From NCBI RefSeq assembly GCF_037126465.1, contig NC_088203.1, positions 97,836,668-97,900,667 on the forward strand: a stretch of 64,000 bases of DNA, given 5' to 3'. The stretch is from Ornithodoros turicata. Lineage: Eukaryota; Arthropoda; Arachnida; Ixodida; Argasidae. The notes below the pieces were generated by a model that searched no databases, was not told where the DNA came from, and was given only the letters and a program-made list of their open reading frames with translations. Positions 1 to 11,534 of this stretch are shown in pieces; the first letter of the stretch is position 1, and each line of letters begins with the position of its first letter. The translations under genes were made by a program, and so were the position numbers.

Positions 1-550
1 TATTCGTTCGTTGGGAAAAAAAATATGAGCACCTAAATCGTGGCAGCGATAGATGAGAGCGCACAACCGAGCCTGCCGCATCCGTCAAAGGCGTCTTCGT
101 CCTAAATTCGAATACTATACTAGCTATCACTTTCAGGGCGAGTGGTTGCTGAATCGGAATAATTGATCGTGGCCACGCTATCGCGTTCTTCTACGGTGAT
201 GCATTTTCCGTTCGGCGCTCTAGCTTACGGGAAAGAAAGTATTCAAGCCGCGGGATTATCAGAAACTATTGATTCTCCGTATAGAAATATGAGGCAACAT
301 ACATCACGTCTTTCAGCAGTGTCCCTTGTCAGGACATTCATATCTGGATAGCGATGCAAGAAAGAATTGCACCCCCTCGTGATATGAGAAAACGGGATCC
401 ATATGCCGCACGAGGATCCTTTTAACATATGACATTTACATTTCTTGTGACAGTAGCGGAAAAGGCTTTTGCTTTTTTCTTCTTTTCAAATTGAAGTGGT
501 TTGTCAAGACCATTTTTCAGAGATGGAGTAACGTATCTTCTCCCTTTCGA
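1..550. other. Unannotated AT-moderate sequence
   Basis: No gene, repeat terminus or RNA signal is recognisable here. Open frames are under 65 codons and unlike any family I know. Confidence 0.4.
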
Positions 551-560
551 TAGTTTAGTT

Positions 561-830
561 CAGGGGTCGGGAACCTGCGGCCCAGTGGCGCTGATGTGGC
601 GGCCCAGCGCAGAACAAGCGCGCGACAAAAATTCCGGTGCTTAGGAAGAGTTGCTGGTTATGGGCTTGAGGAGAGGTTATCCAGTACTGGGCTGGCTTGG
701 CAGAGGGCGCGATACGGAAAGCTAGTTCCTTAGGCAAAAGCGCGAGCTCTATGTTGTCTTTCCCGCTCTTAATGAAGTCAACAAAAAATTTTAGGAAGAT
801 CCATTGGTGAATCCCTTGGAAATGCGTTAG
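561..830 (+). mobile_element. Possible hAT-like left terminus
   Basis: The segment opens with CAGGGGTCGGGAACCTGCGG, the start typical of hAT transposon terminal repeats (CAGGGGTC..AACCTGCGGCCC is widespread in animals). No matching right terminus or 8-bp duplication was found downstream, so this is at best a truncated element. A 92-codon minus-strand frame covers it but I do not recognise its product. Confidence 0.4.
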
Positions 831-839
831 CAAAAGCTT

Positions 840-1033
840 TTGGTTCGTTCTTGCGCTTCCTGCTTTCCGTTTTGCTTGTTTACTTCTATTGCTTGTCTTG
901 CTTGTTTTCCTCGATTGCTTGGCTCTTTTTCCTTCTTTTCTTTCCTCCTTTTCTGTTTTTGCTTCTCTTTCCTTTGTTCCTTCTTTTGCTTCCTCTTTTC
1001 TCTTTTATTTGTTTTTCTTTGGTTCCTTCTTTT
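840..1033 (+). repeat. Pyrimidine-rich low-complexity tract
   Basis: Almost uninterrupted C/T-rich sequence built from CTTCC, TTTTC and GCTTG-like blocks. Overlapping frames here only reflect composition (Phe/Leu/Ser or, on the other strand, Lys/Arg/Glu) and are not genes. Confidence 0.75.
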
Positions 1034-1048
1034 TCTTCCTCTATTTGC

Positions 1049-1335
1049 TCGCTCCCGTGGCATAGTGGTTAGGATGATCGCTTTCCACGCCGAGACTGGG
1101 AGGTGATACGGGTTCGAATCCTGTCACCGGCTGTGCTATGTGAGGTTTTCCCTGGGTTTTCCGAAGACTTTCCAGACGAATGTCGGCACAGTTCCCCCTG
1201 AAGTCGGCCCAGGACGCATACTAACCCCCTGTCCCCCACTCCTTCCTGCTGTCCTCTCTCCATCTGTCCACGTCTGTACGCCGCTCATAGCCACAGTTGC
1301 TTCGCGGCGCGGCACGGAATAAAAGAAAAAAAAAT
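1049..1335 (+). mobile_element. tRNA-derived SINE (Ruka-like), complete, type-1 tail
   Basis: Has a tRNA-like head with an A-box-like TGGCATAGTGG and a B box GGTTCGAATCC, then the SINE body (GGTTTTCCCTGGGTTTTCC, GTCGGCACAGTTCCC, AAGTCGGCCCAGGACGCA). The tail ends GCGGCGCGGCACGGAATAAAA plus poly(A). It is flanked by a perfect 15-bp target duplication TCTTCCTCTATTTGC (1034-1048 and 1336-1350), which proves retroposition. Presumed transcribed by RNA polymerase III and mobilised by a LINE. Confidence 0.9.
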
Positions 1336-1350
1336 CTTCCTCTATTTGCG

Positions 1351-1785
1351 TTTCGGGATTCGTGTTTGCCTTTAACTGAAGGAGTTTTCTGTCAGGCGTT
1401 TCGAGAGGGTTCTGCTCGTGCAGTTCCAAGGGATCCACGTATGGATTTTCCTAAAGTTTTTTGAAGACTTGCACCACCCTAAGTAACGACCCAGGGGCGT
1501 CGTTTAGTAGAATATGGACCACGCACGTTCCTCGGTCAGTGGAGATGGAACCATGGCTTTAGTTTACCAACGACGGGTCGCAACATCTGGCGTTGTGACA
1601 TAGTTTGTTTACAAACAGCGGGTGGTCTATTGTGGGGTGAAAGCCATATTGAGGCGGAGGCCAAATGGCGTAATAAATGGACTGGGAGAGAAAACGACAG
1701 ATTTGGGTTTGCCGAATACATGAGATATTGATCCGCGATGTATCGGCGCATTGTCTTATCTTGAACTTTCACATAGCGACAGTTT
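1351..1785. other. Unannotated spacer
   Basis: Nothing recognisable between two SINE copies. Confidence 0.35.
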
Positions 1786-1787
1786 CT

Positions 1788-1951
1788 ATTGGGGTTTCCT
1801 CAGAGGCTTTAAGACAAGCGTCGGCACAGTTCCCTGTGAAGTCGGCCCATGAAGCATGGTCCCCCCTGCGATAGACGTGACCTTGCCCGCCTAAGCGTGG
1901 TCGACTATGGTAAGGAGTTCCATCATCATCACCACCACCACCACCACCGCA
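1788..1951 (+). mobile_element. 5'-truncated SINE, type-2 (CACCAC) tail
   Basis: Lacks the tRNA head. Retains body motifs GGGTTTCCTCAGA, GTCGGCACAGTTCCC and AAGTCGGCCCA, then a decayed GACGTGACCTTGCCC and a (CAC)n tail. The tail type differs from the complete copy at 1049. Confidence 0.8.
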
Positions 1952-1954
1952 GTA

Positions 1955-3262
1955 TGGGATAGCGACACGTTGAAGGTCGGGCTCCCGGTATCGGATGCAC
2001 AATCAGTTCACCCGGGGCAGGATATCTCTATAACAGGTGGGTTAACAGCCCACTATGATAAGGACACCATAAAGACACCATAAGGACACCATGATCACTG
2101 CATGAGTTATTTAAGCTCTGTCAGGACACACTATAACAATTATTATTATGATCATTCCTTGTTGGCCCCGCGAAGCGACTGTGGCTATTATTGCAATCGC
2201 ACAAGCGATCGGTGTCACCTAAGTTGTGAAAATGGACGTACATTCAGACCAGTTTTTAAAGCTTTGCAAGCAATGTTTAACAGCTGAAGTAAACTAAATA
2301 AAAGATTAAATAAAGGCGATTACTGTTGATGTCGGAAATGGTAAAAAGAAAAAGAAAAAAGAAAAAGAAGCCTGTTTCAATGACGAACCTGAATAAGCGG
2401 AAACAATAAATTATGATGACGGTGCCCTTCTTGTTAAAGGCTCTCACCCTGAAAATTACGGTTCCTGAAACGATCGAAAGTAAATGGGGGTCGAAATGAA
2501 GGCGACATCTGGGCAAAAAACCGATCATTTACGCCCAGTCAATGCGGAACAATCTGAAGGATGAAAGATGAAAGAGGAGCTCTATACTGCGCTTCAGAAA
2601 GAATCTCAGCAGGACGGCGAAGTGAAGCAAGACGGTAATGCTTTGACAAAAATAGAGAGGTGAGACGTGGCAGTATATTTAGGACATCGCCTCCAGCGAC
2701 GAGAACCATTGCCATTGCTTGCGCAACATGTAAAAACATGTAAACATGCAAAACATGTAACAATGTTGCGGGGAAAACCTCTTACTCGGGAGGTTCAAGA
2801 TCTTTGCCGTGGGTCATGAAATAAAAAGAAAAGAAAAGAGAGGCCAAATCATTGAGAGTATAGCTATAACAATCAAAGTATATTACCTGTGCACAAACTA
2901 CAGAACGTCCCCCACAGCAACACTCCAAGAACGGTACTTCAGCACTCTAACAGGCGAAGGCTCAGACCTCTCCTTCAGCTCTCGGCGCCGAATGTCAAAA
3001 GAGAAGGTCAGAAGGTCATGGGTCTGACAGCCGATTTAATTGCTCACATGTGTAGGACCAAGGATTATCTAACAACAAGAATAAGAGAAAGATTAGAGTA
3101 TAACGTATGGCAGTAAAACAGTTATTCACGGGACATCGAATGGATGTTCATATAACCGGAACACTCAGTTAATTGGAAAGTCGACTCCGTCGACTTGCTT
3201 AATTATTAGGAATAATGCAGGACGTTTTTGGACGAATTCTCGACAGGGGAAATCTTTTTTTT
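1955..3262. other. Unannotated region
   Basis: No domain, terminus or RNA motif found. A small self-complementary cluster of ACATGTAAAAACATGT-like words lies near 2725-2765. All open frames are short and unrecognised. Confidence 0.35.
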
Positions 3263-3274
3263 CTTTTTCTTGTG

Positions 3275-3345
3275 TGTGTGTATGGGGGGGGGGGCAATTT
3301 ATTTTCACAGGAAAGGTCAGCCAGAAAGAACGTCGTTATTCCTTA
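3275..3345 (-). mobile_element. LINE 3'-end fragment
   Basis: On the minus strand it reads a LINE 3' UTR: GGAATAACGACG, then CTGGCTGACCTTTCC, an AATAAA signal and a poly(C) end. The same arrangement follows LINE frames at 18.8, 34.1 and 42.4 kb. Only the tail was inserted, typical of severe 5' truncation. Confidence 0.65.
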
Positions 3346-3349
3346 TTAA

Positions 3350-3850
3350 ATGATTCATTGGTGCTTTTCTTGTCATCTTGGCGTATCTCCCATCAAAATA
3401 ACGATCCAATCGTGACTCATGTCGAAGCAAAATTTGCATGTGGGTAATTTTACAAAGCAAGGTACAAATGCAAGGCATCAATATTTAGCATAGATCAATA
3501 AACAGTCTCTTCCGGCGTTGCACACACAATGTCGTTCAAGCTCCAGCTTGGCAAGAATAACTATAAACTCACAACGTCGAAATGAACCTTTTTGGTCATT
3601 TCGTGTAGCTGGAAAACTTGACTGTCAGCAACAGCTCGCACTGCTTGCGTAAGCGTGAGGTTCTTCCAATTAACATCTCGCTTATATAATCCACACATGG
3701 AAAGGTTGATTAATCCGGTGTTGCTATTAAGCTCTCTAACATTCTCTAAGAGGGATCTTCTGTTTTATCTCAACAGGGTAATGCAGAGAGTTTATTGATC
3801 CGGTAAACAGACTAGAGCGAATTAAATGAGGATAACGATAACGATAACAA
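3350..3850. other. Unannotated spacer
   Basis: Nothing recognised. Confidence 0.3.
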
Positions 3851-3854
3851 ACTG

Positions 3855-3935
3855 ATTTGATGATGATGAGTGGGGACTTCAATCGCCAGGGGCGATACCC
3901 TGCATGCCCCATTGCTGGTGATGGTGATAACAATG
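3855..3935 (+). repeat. Interspersed repeat R4, fragment
   Basis: Carries the words GATGAGTGGGGACTTCAATCG, CAGGGGCGATACCCTGC and CCCATTGCTGGTG. These recur at 13.85 kb, 19.64 kb and 47.74 kb in the same order. The class of element is unknown. Confidence 0.6.
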
Positions 3936-3939
3936 TTTT

Positions 3940-4980
3940 ATATTTGATGTTGGTGTTTTAATTGTTGTACTTAATGGGAAGAACAAAAATTCCAAACCCG
4001 GCTAATGCTAAGCGATGACACGTGTCCGTTGTATACGACGTTTCTTATTGGCCGTTCTAATATTACATTTCTACCGAATGCATGTTAACTGAAACTTTTG
4101 GCCACCTACGACTGCCTGTGTTAACACGGATGAAAGTTTTTTTTTTAAATCATTATGGTTGAGCTGTGGAGAAGCAGAGGCATCTGTACCAAATTTTACG
4201 AAGTTTCAAAGTACCGAAGTACAAAGTTTCAAATAAGCGGACGGACATACACGGACAGCACAGTTTTTATGCGCACATTAGTGTGTCGAATGCCTTTCGC
4301 AAATTTGAGCCTCTTCCAAACTATAGTGGTACTATCGTCTTGCTTATTTACAGCTGTACAAATTAGAAAAGTGACCCTGGAAAAGACTATGACGGAATGC
4401 CCATCGTGATGGGTATTCCATGGGTACACATGAGCTCTTTTAGGAAGAAGATGGATGTGGCCATTCATCTATGTATATTTTCACATGTGTTATTGCCGTC
4501 TTCGTATGATTAATGTAAAGGCAAAAAAAAAAAAGAGGAGGAGATATTAGTCACAAACTATTTGGGACTGGCTATTCCAGGACATTTATATAGGGCTCCT
4601 CATACATAAAGCAAATGAAGGGAAAGGAGGATGGATAAAAAGAGAAAGGGAAAGCATAAAGATCTATACACTTTGTGAGGCACGCACGCCGAGAAATGAG
4701 TGGGGAAAACTGAATCACTGAGTGCGAAAGAAAGTGCACATGTTGTCTTCAATAAACTTTCCTATAACAAAACAATGCACGAAAAACAATCACACAAAGA
4801 GCGGTCCGAAAGATTGATTTCTCGTCTCTTTTATTCTTACAAACAAACAAACGCAAAGAACGTCACAGCGTGTCAAAGAGGTCCGTCGAGACGAGGAGTT
4901 CTACAAGGTCGCGCATTGCAGGTATGGGCTGATTTCTAGGACAGCAGCCAGCATCCTCTTCGGTGGAGTATGATTAGTCG
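3940..4980. other. Unannotated region
   Basis: No recognisable coding or repeat signal. Contains a few purine runs (4520-4540, 4620-4660). Confidence 0.3.
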
Positions 4981-4984
4981 ATGA

Positions 4985-5836
4985 CAGAAGGTGTGCCTTA
5001 GGTCCTCAGGTGCTTGTCAATTGTGCCTCAGGGCTCCGTACTTAAAACTCTCCTTCTCTTAATCTACATTAATGAGTTGCCGCAATGTATTTCTTCATCG
5101 TCTATTTGCTTATTCGCTGATAACTGTGTTCTACACAAAGAAATCTTACAGAAATCTGACGCCCACTTTCTTCAGTCTGATCTTAATAATGTACTAGTAT
5201 GGTGCCACACCTGGGGCGCGGAGCTCAATGTTAACAAATGTAAACACATGAGAATAACACGAACCCGTGGATGCTGCCAGCCATACACTCTTGATAACAC
5301 GACACTAGATTAGGTTCTTTCCTATAAATACCGAGGAGTTTTAATCTCATAAGTCTTCGAAAACACATATTGAGCATATTACCACCAACGCTAACCGTAC
5401 CTTGGGATGTATCAGACGCACATTTCATCGGGCACCTCAGCATCTTAAATTAGCCCCGTACACGTTCATTGGTCGCCCGAAGCTTGAGTATGCAGTTTCG
5501 GTCTGGGACCCGAATTCAGCAGTTCTTGTTCAGGCCATTAAAACCATTCAGAACAGGGCTGCCCGCTTCATCTTCGGCAACTATCAACGCGAAGCCACTG
5601 TAACTTCTATGAAACATAACTTGTAGCTTACTAGCCTTGTTTTGCGACGTAAAATTTTCCGTCTGTGCCTGTTCCATAAAATATATTGTCATAGCGATAG
5701 CATGCGGTCCCGTTTGATATTCCCACCCACATACATATCCAATCGTGCTGACCATCGTCAAAAAGTACACATTCCATCTTGTTCAACCATAACTCATGCC
5801 GATTCCTTTTTCTACCGTACCGCCATCGACTGGAAC
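4985..5836 (+). pseudogene. Non-LTR retrotransposon reverse transcriptase, 5' part of a split remnant
   Basis: Encodes the palm and thumb of a Jockey/CR1-like reverse transcriptase. VPQGSVLKTLLLLIYINELP (5026 on) is the usual VPQGSVLGPLLFLIYINDLP block. The FADD catalytic box reads LFADN, so the second aspartate is lost. A later frame (5402-5626) carries RPKLEYAVSVWDP and QNRAARFIFGNY, and 5642-5836 carries RRKIFRLCLFHKIYC and FYRTAIDWN, the end-of-protein motif of this class. At least two frame breaks. It is interrupted at 5836 by a hAT element and resumes at 6743. 5'-truncated: no endonuclease. Inactive. Confidence 0.85.
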
Positions 5837-6734
5837 CAGAGTTGTGCTCGTTACAAGTAACTCGTTACTTGGTAACGGTTACTTTTTTTGGTAACGAAGT
5901 AACGATTCAGTTACTTTTTAAAAAATGGTAATAGTAACGGAATCAGTTACAAAAATTGGTAACTCGTTACTGACGTTACTCGTTCCTTTTCTTGAGCACG
6001 GGGGAGCACATTTCGGCAGTCCGTGTGGCGCATTGCGTGCAGATTTGACCTGTGTGACGTGTGACTCAAAGTATTATTGCAGTCCCTCACTGGATGTGTT
6101 GTTGTGTTTTCTCTTGTTTTCGTAATCTCCGACCATCACTCTTTCCCAAGAATGGCCACCAATTGTGCTATGGCTACAAAAAGCGCGTTTCGACTTCTAG
6201 CCTTTTCTTGTCTTTGCTAAGCTTCTGGGCGCTCTAAATTATGACGCAGCACCTCGTCTGTTTTTGGGAACCGTTGGTGATCGGTGGCACGAAAACCAGT
6301 GTTCTGTCCTGAGGCAACTCCCTTCCTACATTCTACCGGTTCGCTGGATTTCTACCCATCTAGTGTTTTTTCTTGTGTTTTCGTAATCTCCGATCACCCC
6401 CACTTCGGAAACAAGAGAGAAGGTCCAGGCAAACTGATATAGATTCATGGTAACGGGCCGAGAGACACGAAACACGAAGGACGGACGACAAATTTCGAGT
6501 ATCAGCTTCTTCTGAAGTGCAATTCTGCATAAATAAAGAGTTGAAGGCAAGTGACGGCATGTTTGTTGGCTCCTTTAACTATGCTGCGGTAACGTAAAAG
6601 TAACTCGTTACCTGTGAGTAACGAGAACTCGTTACTTTTGTATGTTGGTAACGAGTAACGTATTTAGTTACTTTTTTCTGAAGTAACGGGTAACGGTATT
6701 TAGTTCCTTTTTTTCGGTAACGGGCACAAGTCTG
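5837..6734. mobile_element. Non-autonomous hAT element with GTAAC-rich ends
   Basis: Terminal inverted repeats CAGAGTTGTGC / GCACAAGTCTG, flanked by a perfect 8-bp duplication ACTGGAAC (5829-5836 and 6735-6742), the hAT hallmark. Both ends are long arrays of degenerate GTAACGAGTAAC words in opposite senses; the middle 550 bp is unique. No transposase is visible. It split the LINE frame between the codons for DWN and HLPG. Confidence 0.9.
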
Positions 6735-6742
6735 ACTGGAAC

Positions 6743-6924
6743 CACCTCCCCGGTTCACTGACATCAATTTCGCCCATCGCTCAGTTCAAAAGTGTCGTTA
6801 GTGATTATGTAACATTGCAATCAACATTGTTATCTTTATATTTTGTATTCAGTTTTTTTTTTCTACCTTGTGTAACCCATTTATTTAAACCACCACTCCC
6901 CTCTGTACTCCGCCCTGGGGGTAT

Positions 6925-6956
<32 letters not shown>
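6743..6956 (+). pseudogene. 3' part of the split LINE, with (TAAA)n tail
   Basis: Continues the frame broken at 5836 (HLPGSLTSISPIAQFKSVV), followed by a short 3' UTR and a (AATA)n microsatellite tail at 6926-6956. Joining across the hAT is seamless once one copy of the 8-bp duplication is dropped. Confidence 0.85.
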
Positions 6957-6959
6957 CAT

Positions 6960-8308
6960 GAGCGAGCCTACCTTAAACTTCGTCTCGAAGTACTGGTCAG
7001 TCATCGATCGATGCAAGTCTCCTCCTACTCTCACCTCACCTCATCCTCGCATCACCTCACCTCATATTCCAGCTAAGGTCGTGACGCTGCTAATAGTTGT
7101 GGTGTCAACGGTGAAAACCTGTTCACACAACACTCCCATCACCAGCGACCCTTCGTTTTCTGAGACCAACTTCTGCAAATCACTACTCATGGAGGTTGAC
7201 TGGCATAAACGGGATGACGATGTGGCCCCGGTGGTTGCTGATGGCCGATATAAAGGATAGAATAAGAAGGCAAGTTAACAAAGGCAACAGTCCTTGGTAA
7301 ATGGCCGAATTAAGAGTTCATGGGAGATGTTTAGTCGTCGACGATACCCGATGAACTCCACAGCCTGCGTGGCGCTCATTGCGTTGTACCCGTTGCTGCA
7401 CGATGTTGATGATGATGGGATGGGCCTGTGGAGGTGATGGTGGTGACCACTGATCTCGATTTATACATAGATATAGTGGTGGTGACACTGCCGCTCGCAG
7501 GGCTGTTGAGCACAATATTCGTTATCTACCTCTTCTCGTTCCCTCATTTCAGCAAGCACAAGACTTGTTCTCACTGAAGACCTCTTCCACTAATTGGACA
7601 CATAGCAAACGCAGGCACTCATTTTATCCTTATTTGCAATACGTTTTACGAAACTGCCACTTCCGGACTTTTCCGCGAACCCAGAAAGTGAATAGGAAGA
7701 GGAAGTGGTCCTTCTCCGCTTCCTCCTCCCAAGAGCACTCGCATATTAAACCGAAGCGTAAGTCCTGCCGAACTACATCGGTGCAATGCGACATTTGCTT
7801 ACCCTGAGGCGCTCTAACCGAACTAGCCATTTATTCGATTAAACGAAGAGCGAAACCCTTGGCGGTTGGCGTCTCGCTGCAATTACACGAATTCCTTAGC
7901 ACTGTCGCAACTTTCGAACAAACTTACTTCGAAGAGTCAAGTCCCACCATATTCCTAACTTGACATACGACAGATATTCAGGCTGCGACGTCACAACACG
8001 TCATCACATTTCATTTTGGGGCGTGCATCTTCTACTGTGCCTTCTTTCATGCAATGCGGCCTCAGACAGACAATGAATAACGAAAAGCAGTTCCCGCGCC
8101 ATCCTTACACCTCTCGCAAGTGTCGCAAAAATTGCTTATTCAGTGAAGCGCGTATGAGGTGTCAGGAATGCTAGAGCGTTGTTCGATGTATAGCCTAGCA
8201 CCGCGTAGTTTCCACGGTTTGAAGAAATGTTCGTCTACGACGAGAGGGGAGGGGGGAGGGCGATTGGCGGGATACAATGAGATGATGGTTTCTTGCGAAC
8301 TCTTGACA
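6960..8308. other. Unannotated region
   Basis: No domain recognised. Includes CACCTCACCTCATC-type short repeats near 7030-7070 and a GGTGGTGA-rich stretch near 7430-7490 that may be a decayed SINE tail. Confidence 0.3.
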
Positions 8309-8316
8309 TTCGCAAT

Positions 8317-8728
8317 CAGTGGCGTAGCCAGACCTCCAATGTAGGGGGGGCTCGATATGAACCCCCCCCCCCCCACTGATCCTGGATGCGACAACACACA
8401 TATACTTGTCCACACCGCAGAATGCGGTTGAAAAAAAAGAACGAAAATAATTTATTTGGGCGTTCACAATACGACTACATATATAGGCTGTCATGTCCAA
8501 TGAGGTGGTGTCACGGGATTGTAAGTACTTTGAAAAGCTCATACTTTGAAAACCATTCACGAGTGCTGCTTAGATAGCCGTCATGAACTGCAAGAACTTT
8601 CGCGATCGTCACACTGGTCCCCCCCTATATATTATTTTCTTCTCGGATTTGCACGATTTGCGTGGGTCGGGTCGTGGCAGGTAGGGGGGGCTCGAGCCCC
8701 CCCTAGCCCCCCCGTGGCTACGCCACTG
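8317..8728. mobile_element. Non-autonomous hAT element (CAGTGGCGTAGCCA ends)
   Basis: Ends are CAGTGGCGTAGCCA and TGGCTACGCCACTG, with internal G and C homopolymer runs just inside. Flanked by a perfect 8-bp duplication TTCGCAAT (8309-8316 and 8729-8736). No transposase. A 149-bp relative lies at 24326. Confidence 0.92.
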
Positions 8729-8739
8729 TTCGCAATGCA

Positions 8740-9970
8740 GTGCGTAAAAAGGTTTTCTCTCGATACCTCTTTTACACATTTGGTTTTGTTTTGTAATAGT
8801 ATTTTTTCGCACTACTGTATCCTGCATTACTTTTCAAACTGGGTTCCGTTTCAAGTGAATCGAGTTTAACATATTCTTTGAAAGAACTGATATGAGCAAC
8901 AAAAAGGAACAGATATAGACGGACAGTGAGTGTCAGTCTATATGCATGCTACACGTGCCGATATGTGCGGAGCTACAGTGCTCCCTGAGGACATCAGTTC
9001 CCGCTTGCAGGCGACCGGAGTGCAGAAAACGATACTTGCAAGGTGCTGGTTCCCGCAGTCATCAGAAGATGACGTTCCTATTATCAGTTGAGCGGGTTGA
9101 GAAACATCATTAGCGTAGAAGCTAATCGCCTTCGCCGGCAAACCGTGAATTAAGCTTTTTTAATGCCGTAAATATTGATCGAAGCAACGCCAAAACGGCT
9201 TCAAGTTTTTTACGCCTCCAGCATGGGCCGAAGGTGATGCCTGAGGCTAACCCATTTCTTGTGCCACACGTCGACTAGAAAGAACAATGTGATACTTTCG
9301 TGCATTCACGTGAATGAGATCGACGCAACGACATCGAAAATCTGACAATGACTCTTTTACCCTGCATAAAAATCAATATTAATAGTATTGGCGATTATCG
9401 AAGTCACGCTCCAGTTTTTCCCCGACAGAAACATCAATAGCATTACCGGAGTGCTTAAATGTACGAGCTTGAAAAACACAAGCTCCACGAGATAGCCAAT
9501 ATTACAAAGTGTGATAACGCTAGCCACAATGGACGTTGCAACGTAGGACGTTGTACTTTGAGCTTTCTTGTACGCAGCACCATAAACCACATTAATGTTT
9601 TTTTCTGAAAGAATAGGACGTTGAGCTTCTAAACAAAATGGACTTCACGGAAAGTTGCGTTGAGCTATTCTATAATATGATATTCAAATCCTTTGGGGTC
9701 AAAAAGCGATAAAGATTAGTCACCCAAACATTGTTTTGCGCAATGCATAGTGACACGTGTGCATTGCTTTGGGACCGCAAAGCTCTTGGGCGCTCTATTC
9801 TAAAGCTCCTTAATAAGTGGATTAACGTCGGAACAAACGCCCTTCGAAAAGAATATTAGGGCTGCGAGGCAGACCGCTCGAAGACGCAGCGTTACCTCCT
9901 CTCTTCTACTTTTTTTTTTTTTTCTGAGAAAATGACATCAGCGTAGGATATTATAAACTAATGAAAATGG
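8740..9970. other. Unannotated region
   Basis: No coding or repeat signal recognised. Confidence 0.3.
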
Positions 9971-10057
9971 TTGTCACGTAAAACTACATACAAAAATTGT
10001 ACTTGAAAGTTGTCTTTGCAGAATATAAATTATGTTCGAGAATTCCCGTTATTCCTT

Positions 10058-10191
10058 TGAAGAACATAGAAGACAAAAACACTGAAAACGTCCCTAAAGT
10101 AAAACTGTACAAGCTTTCGTGCAATACGCTGCACACGAACTGAGTAAATAATTTACGAATATCTTCAGTGTTTTTGTGTTTATGTTCTTCA
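10058..10191. repeat. Inverted repeat, ~28-bp arms
   Basis: TGAAGAACATAGAAG..ACACTGAA at 10058-10085 is complementary to TTCAGTG..TATGTTCTTCA at 10163-10191. Between the arms lies ACAAGCTTTCGTGCAATACG, which resembles the AGCTTTCGTGCAGAACCTGC segment at 14.33 kb, a type of sequence seen near Penelope-like element ends. Class uncertain. Confidence 0.5.
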
Positions 10192-10199
10192 AACAACGG

Positions 10200-10487
10200 T
10201 CTAGATTGTCCTCTACAATTTAACGTCATTGATCAGAAGCGAGGATAAACGTTCTGTAAAGCGTGCTTCGTCTGCATATATACTCTGTACACGAAAGAAG
10301 CCAACTTAACGTTGATTTTTTATTCCTTTTTTTTCTTGGGGGGGGGGGGGGGGGAGGCGCCTTGCAGCTCGTGTTTTTTTTCGTTGCCGCAGATGAAACG
10401 AATTTTTGCGTGAAAACAGAGAGGGCTTTATGTCCCGAATTTCACGAGGAACCTCACTTGCTGCGGGCTCCACAGTAATGCAGATGG
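10200..10487. other. Spacer with G-homopolymer
   Basis: Holds a run of about 17 G at 10339-10355; nothing else recognised. Confidence 0.4.
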
Positions 10488-10489
10488 TA

Positions 10490-10731
10490 CAGTCTAAGAA
10501 CAAACCGCATAGCACGCTGTGCGCCAACCATTGCCACGAATGATGGGGTTATCGTTTGTGACTGGAAGACAGAGAGGGGCGTACGCCCTTTTATGGCAAT
10601 TTCACATATACAAATTGCCACAAAAAGGCGTACGCCCCCTCTCTCTCCTCGAATCAGAAGCGATAAACCTATCGTTCGTGGCAATTGTTGACGCATAGCA
10701 TGCCATGCGGTGAACTTCTGTTGTTAGAGTG
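10490..10731. mobile_element. Foldback MITE, subfamily C
   Basis: Palindromic element: arms carry GCATAGCACGCTGTGCGCC, GGGGCGTACGCC and their complements; the right end reads GTTAGAGTG. Left flank is TA, and the matching TA lies at 13380-13381, because a Gypsy element with a 4-bp AGTG duplication entered the last bases of this MITE. Confidence 0.8.
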
Positions 10732-10903
10732 TGTAGCAAACGACACAGGCGGCGTTCGCCGCGCGCAGGCACATCGAGTTTTGTACGCCCCTCGTGTTAC
10801 GCGCCAGCCTTTGGCCATTCTACTCGGCCACCCTGATACGGTTCAGTTGGCACCCAGCCGTCAATAAAGAGCCTTCCGTTGCAGTCCTTTCTGTGGCTCA
10901 ACA
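10732..10903 (+). repeat. 5' LTR of the Gypsy element
   Basis: 172 bp, TG..CA ends, AATAAAG polyadenylation signal at 10863. Immediately followed by TGGTGACCCGAACG, a primer-binding-site candidate complementary to a tRNA 3' end in ACCA. About ten substitutions and a 4-bp indel separate it from the 3' LTR by my count, so the insertion is not recent. Confidence 0.88.
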
Positions 10904-10930
10904 CTGGTGACCCGAACGTTCGCAACGTCC

Positions 10931-11534
10931 ATGAACTACAACGTAGCACCCGGCGCAGGGCAGCCCGTCCGCCGCCCCTGCCACCTCTTCCGCTATCGCT
11001 CCACACTCCGAGGGTTCAACTGCTGCATCGACCCCTTCGACAGTGCAGCATCTCGCCGTGCGCCTCCCGTACTTCTGGCCGCAAACCCCGCAAGCCTGGT
11101 TCTTGCAAGTTGAGTGCCAGTTCGCGCTGGCTGGCATTACCAACCAAACTATGAAGTACCGCCACGTCGTGAGCTTGCAAGGCGCCACCATCTTTAGCAA
11201 GATCGATCTCATGAAGGCGTACCATCAAATTCCGGTAGCCCCACACGACGTCAAGAAAACCGCCATCACCCCCCTGTTTGGACTGTTTGAGTTCCCGCGC
11301 ATGCCTTTTGGCCTACGCAATGCGGCTCAAACATTCCAGCGGTTCATCGATTGCGTCGTGCGCGGCCTGCCGTTCGTCTTCGCCTATATTGATGATCTGC
11401 TAGTCGCACCCCTAAAGAGCATGAACATCACCTCCGTGTCCTGTTTGAACGTCTCGAACCCCACGGAATTGTTGTCAACTCTCAGAAGTGCGAGTTCGGG
11501 GTGCAAACGGTCGAGTTCCTTGGCCACAAGGTGA
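10931..11534 (+). pseudogene. gag-reverse transcriptase deletion fusion (Gypsy)
   Basis: From a start codon at 10931 a frame shift leads into the capsid-like motif [19 protein letters not shown] (11061 on), typical of Gypsy gag. It then passes in frame, near 11175, into reverse transcriptase: [40 protein letters not shown] and the catalytic YIDD at about 11389-11400. A one-base insertion near 11412 throws the frame. The direct gag-to-RT join means protease and the RT fingers were deleted. Confidence 0.85.

Noticed and set aside
827..1106. Overlapping frames rich in Phe/Leu (plus) or Lys/Arg/Glu (minus)
   Set aside because: They are translations of a pyrimidine-rich tract; no start context, domain or sensible composition.
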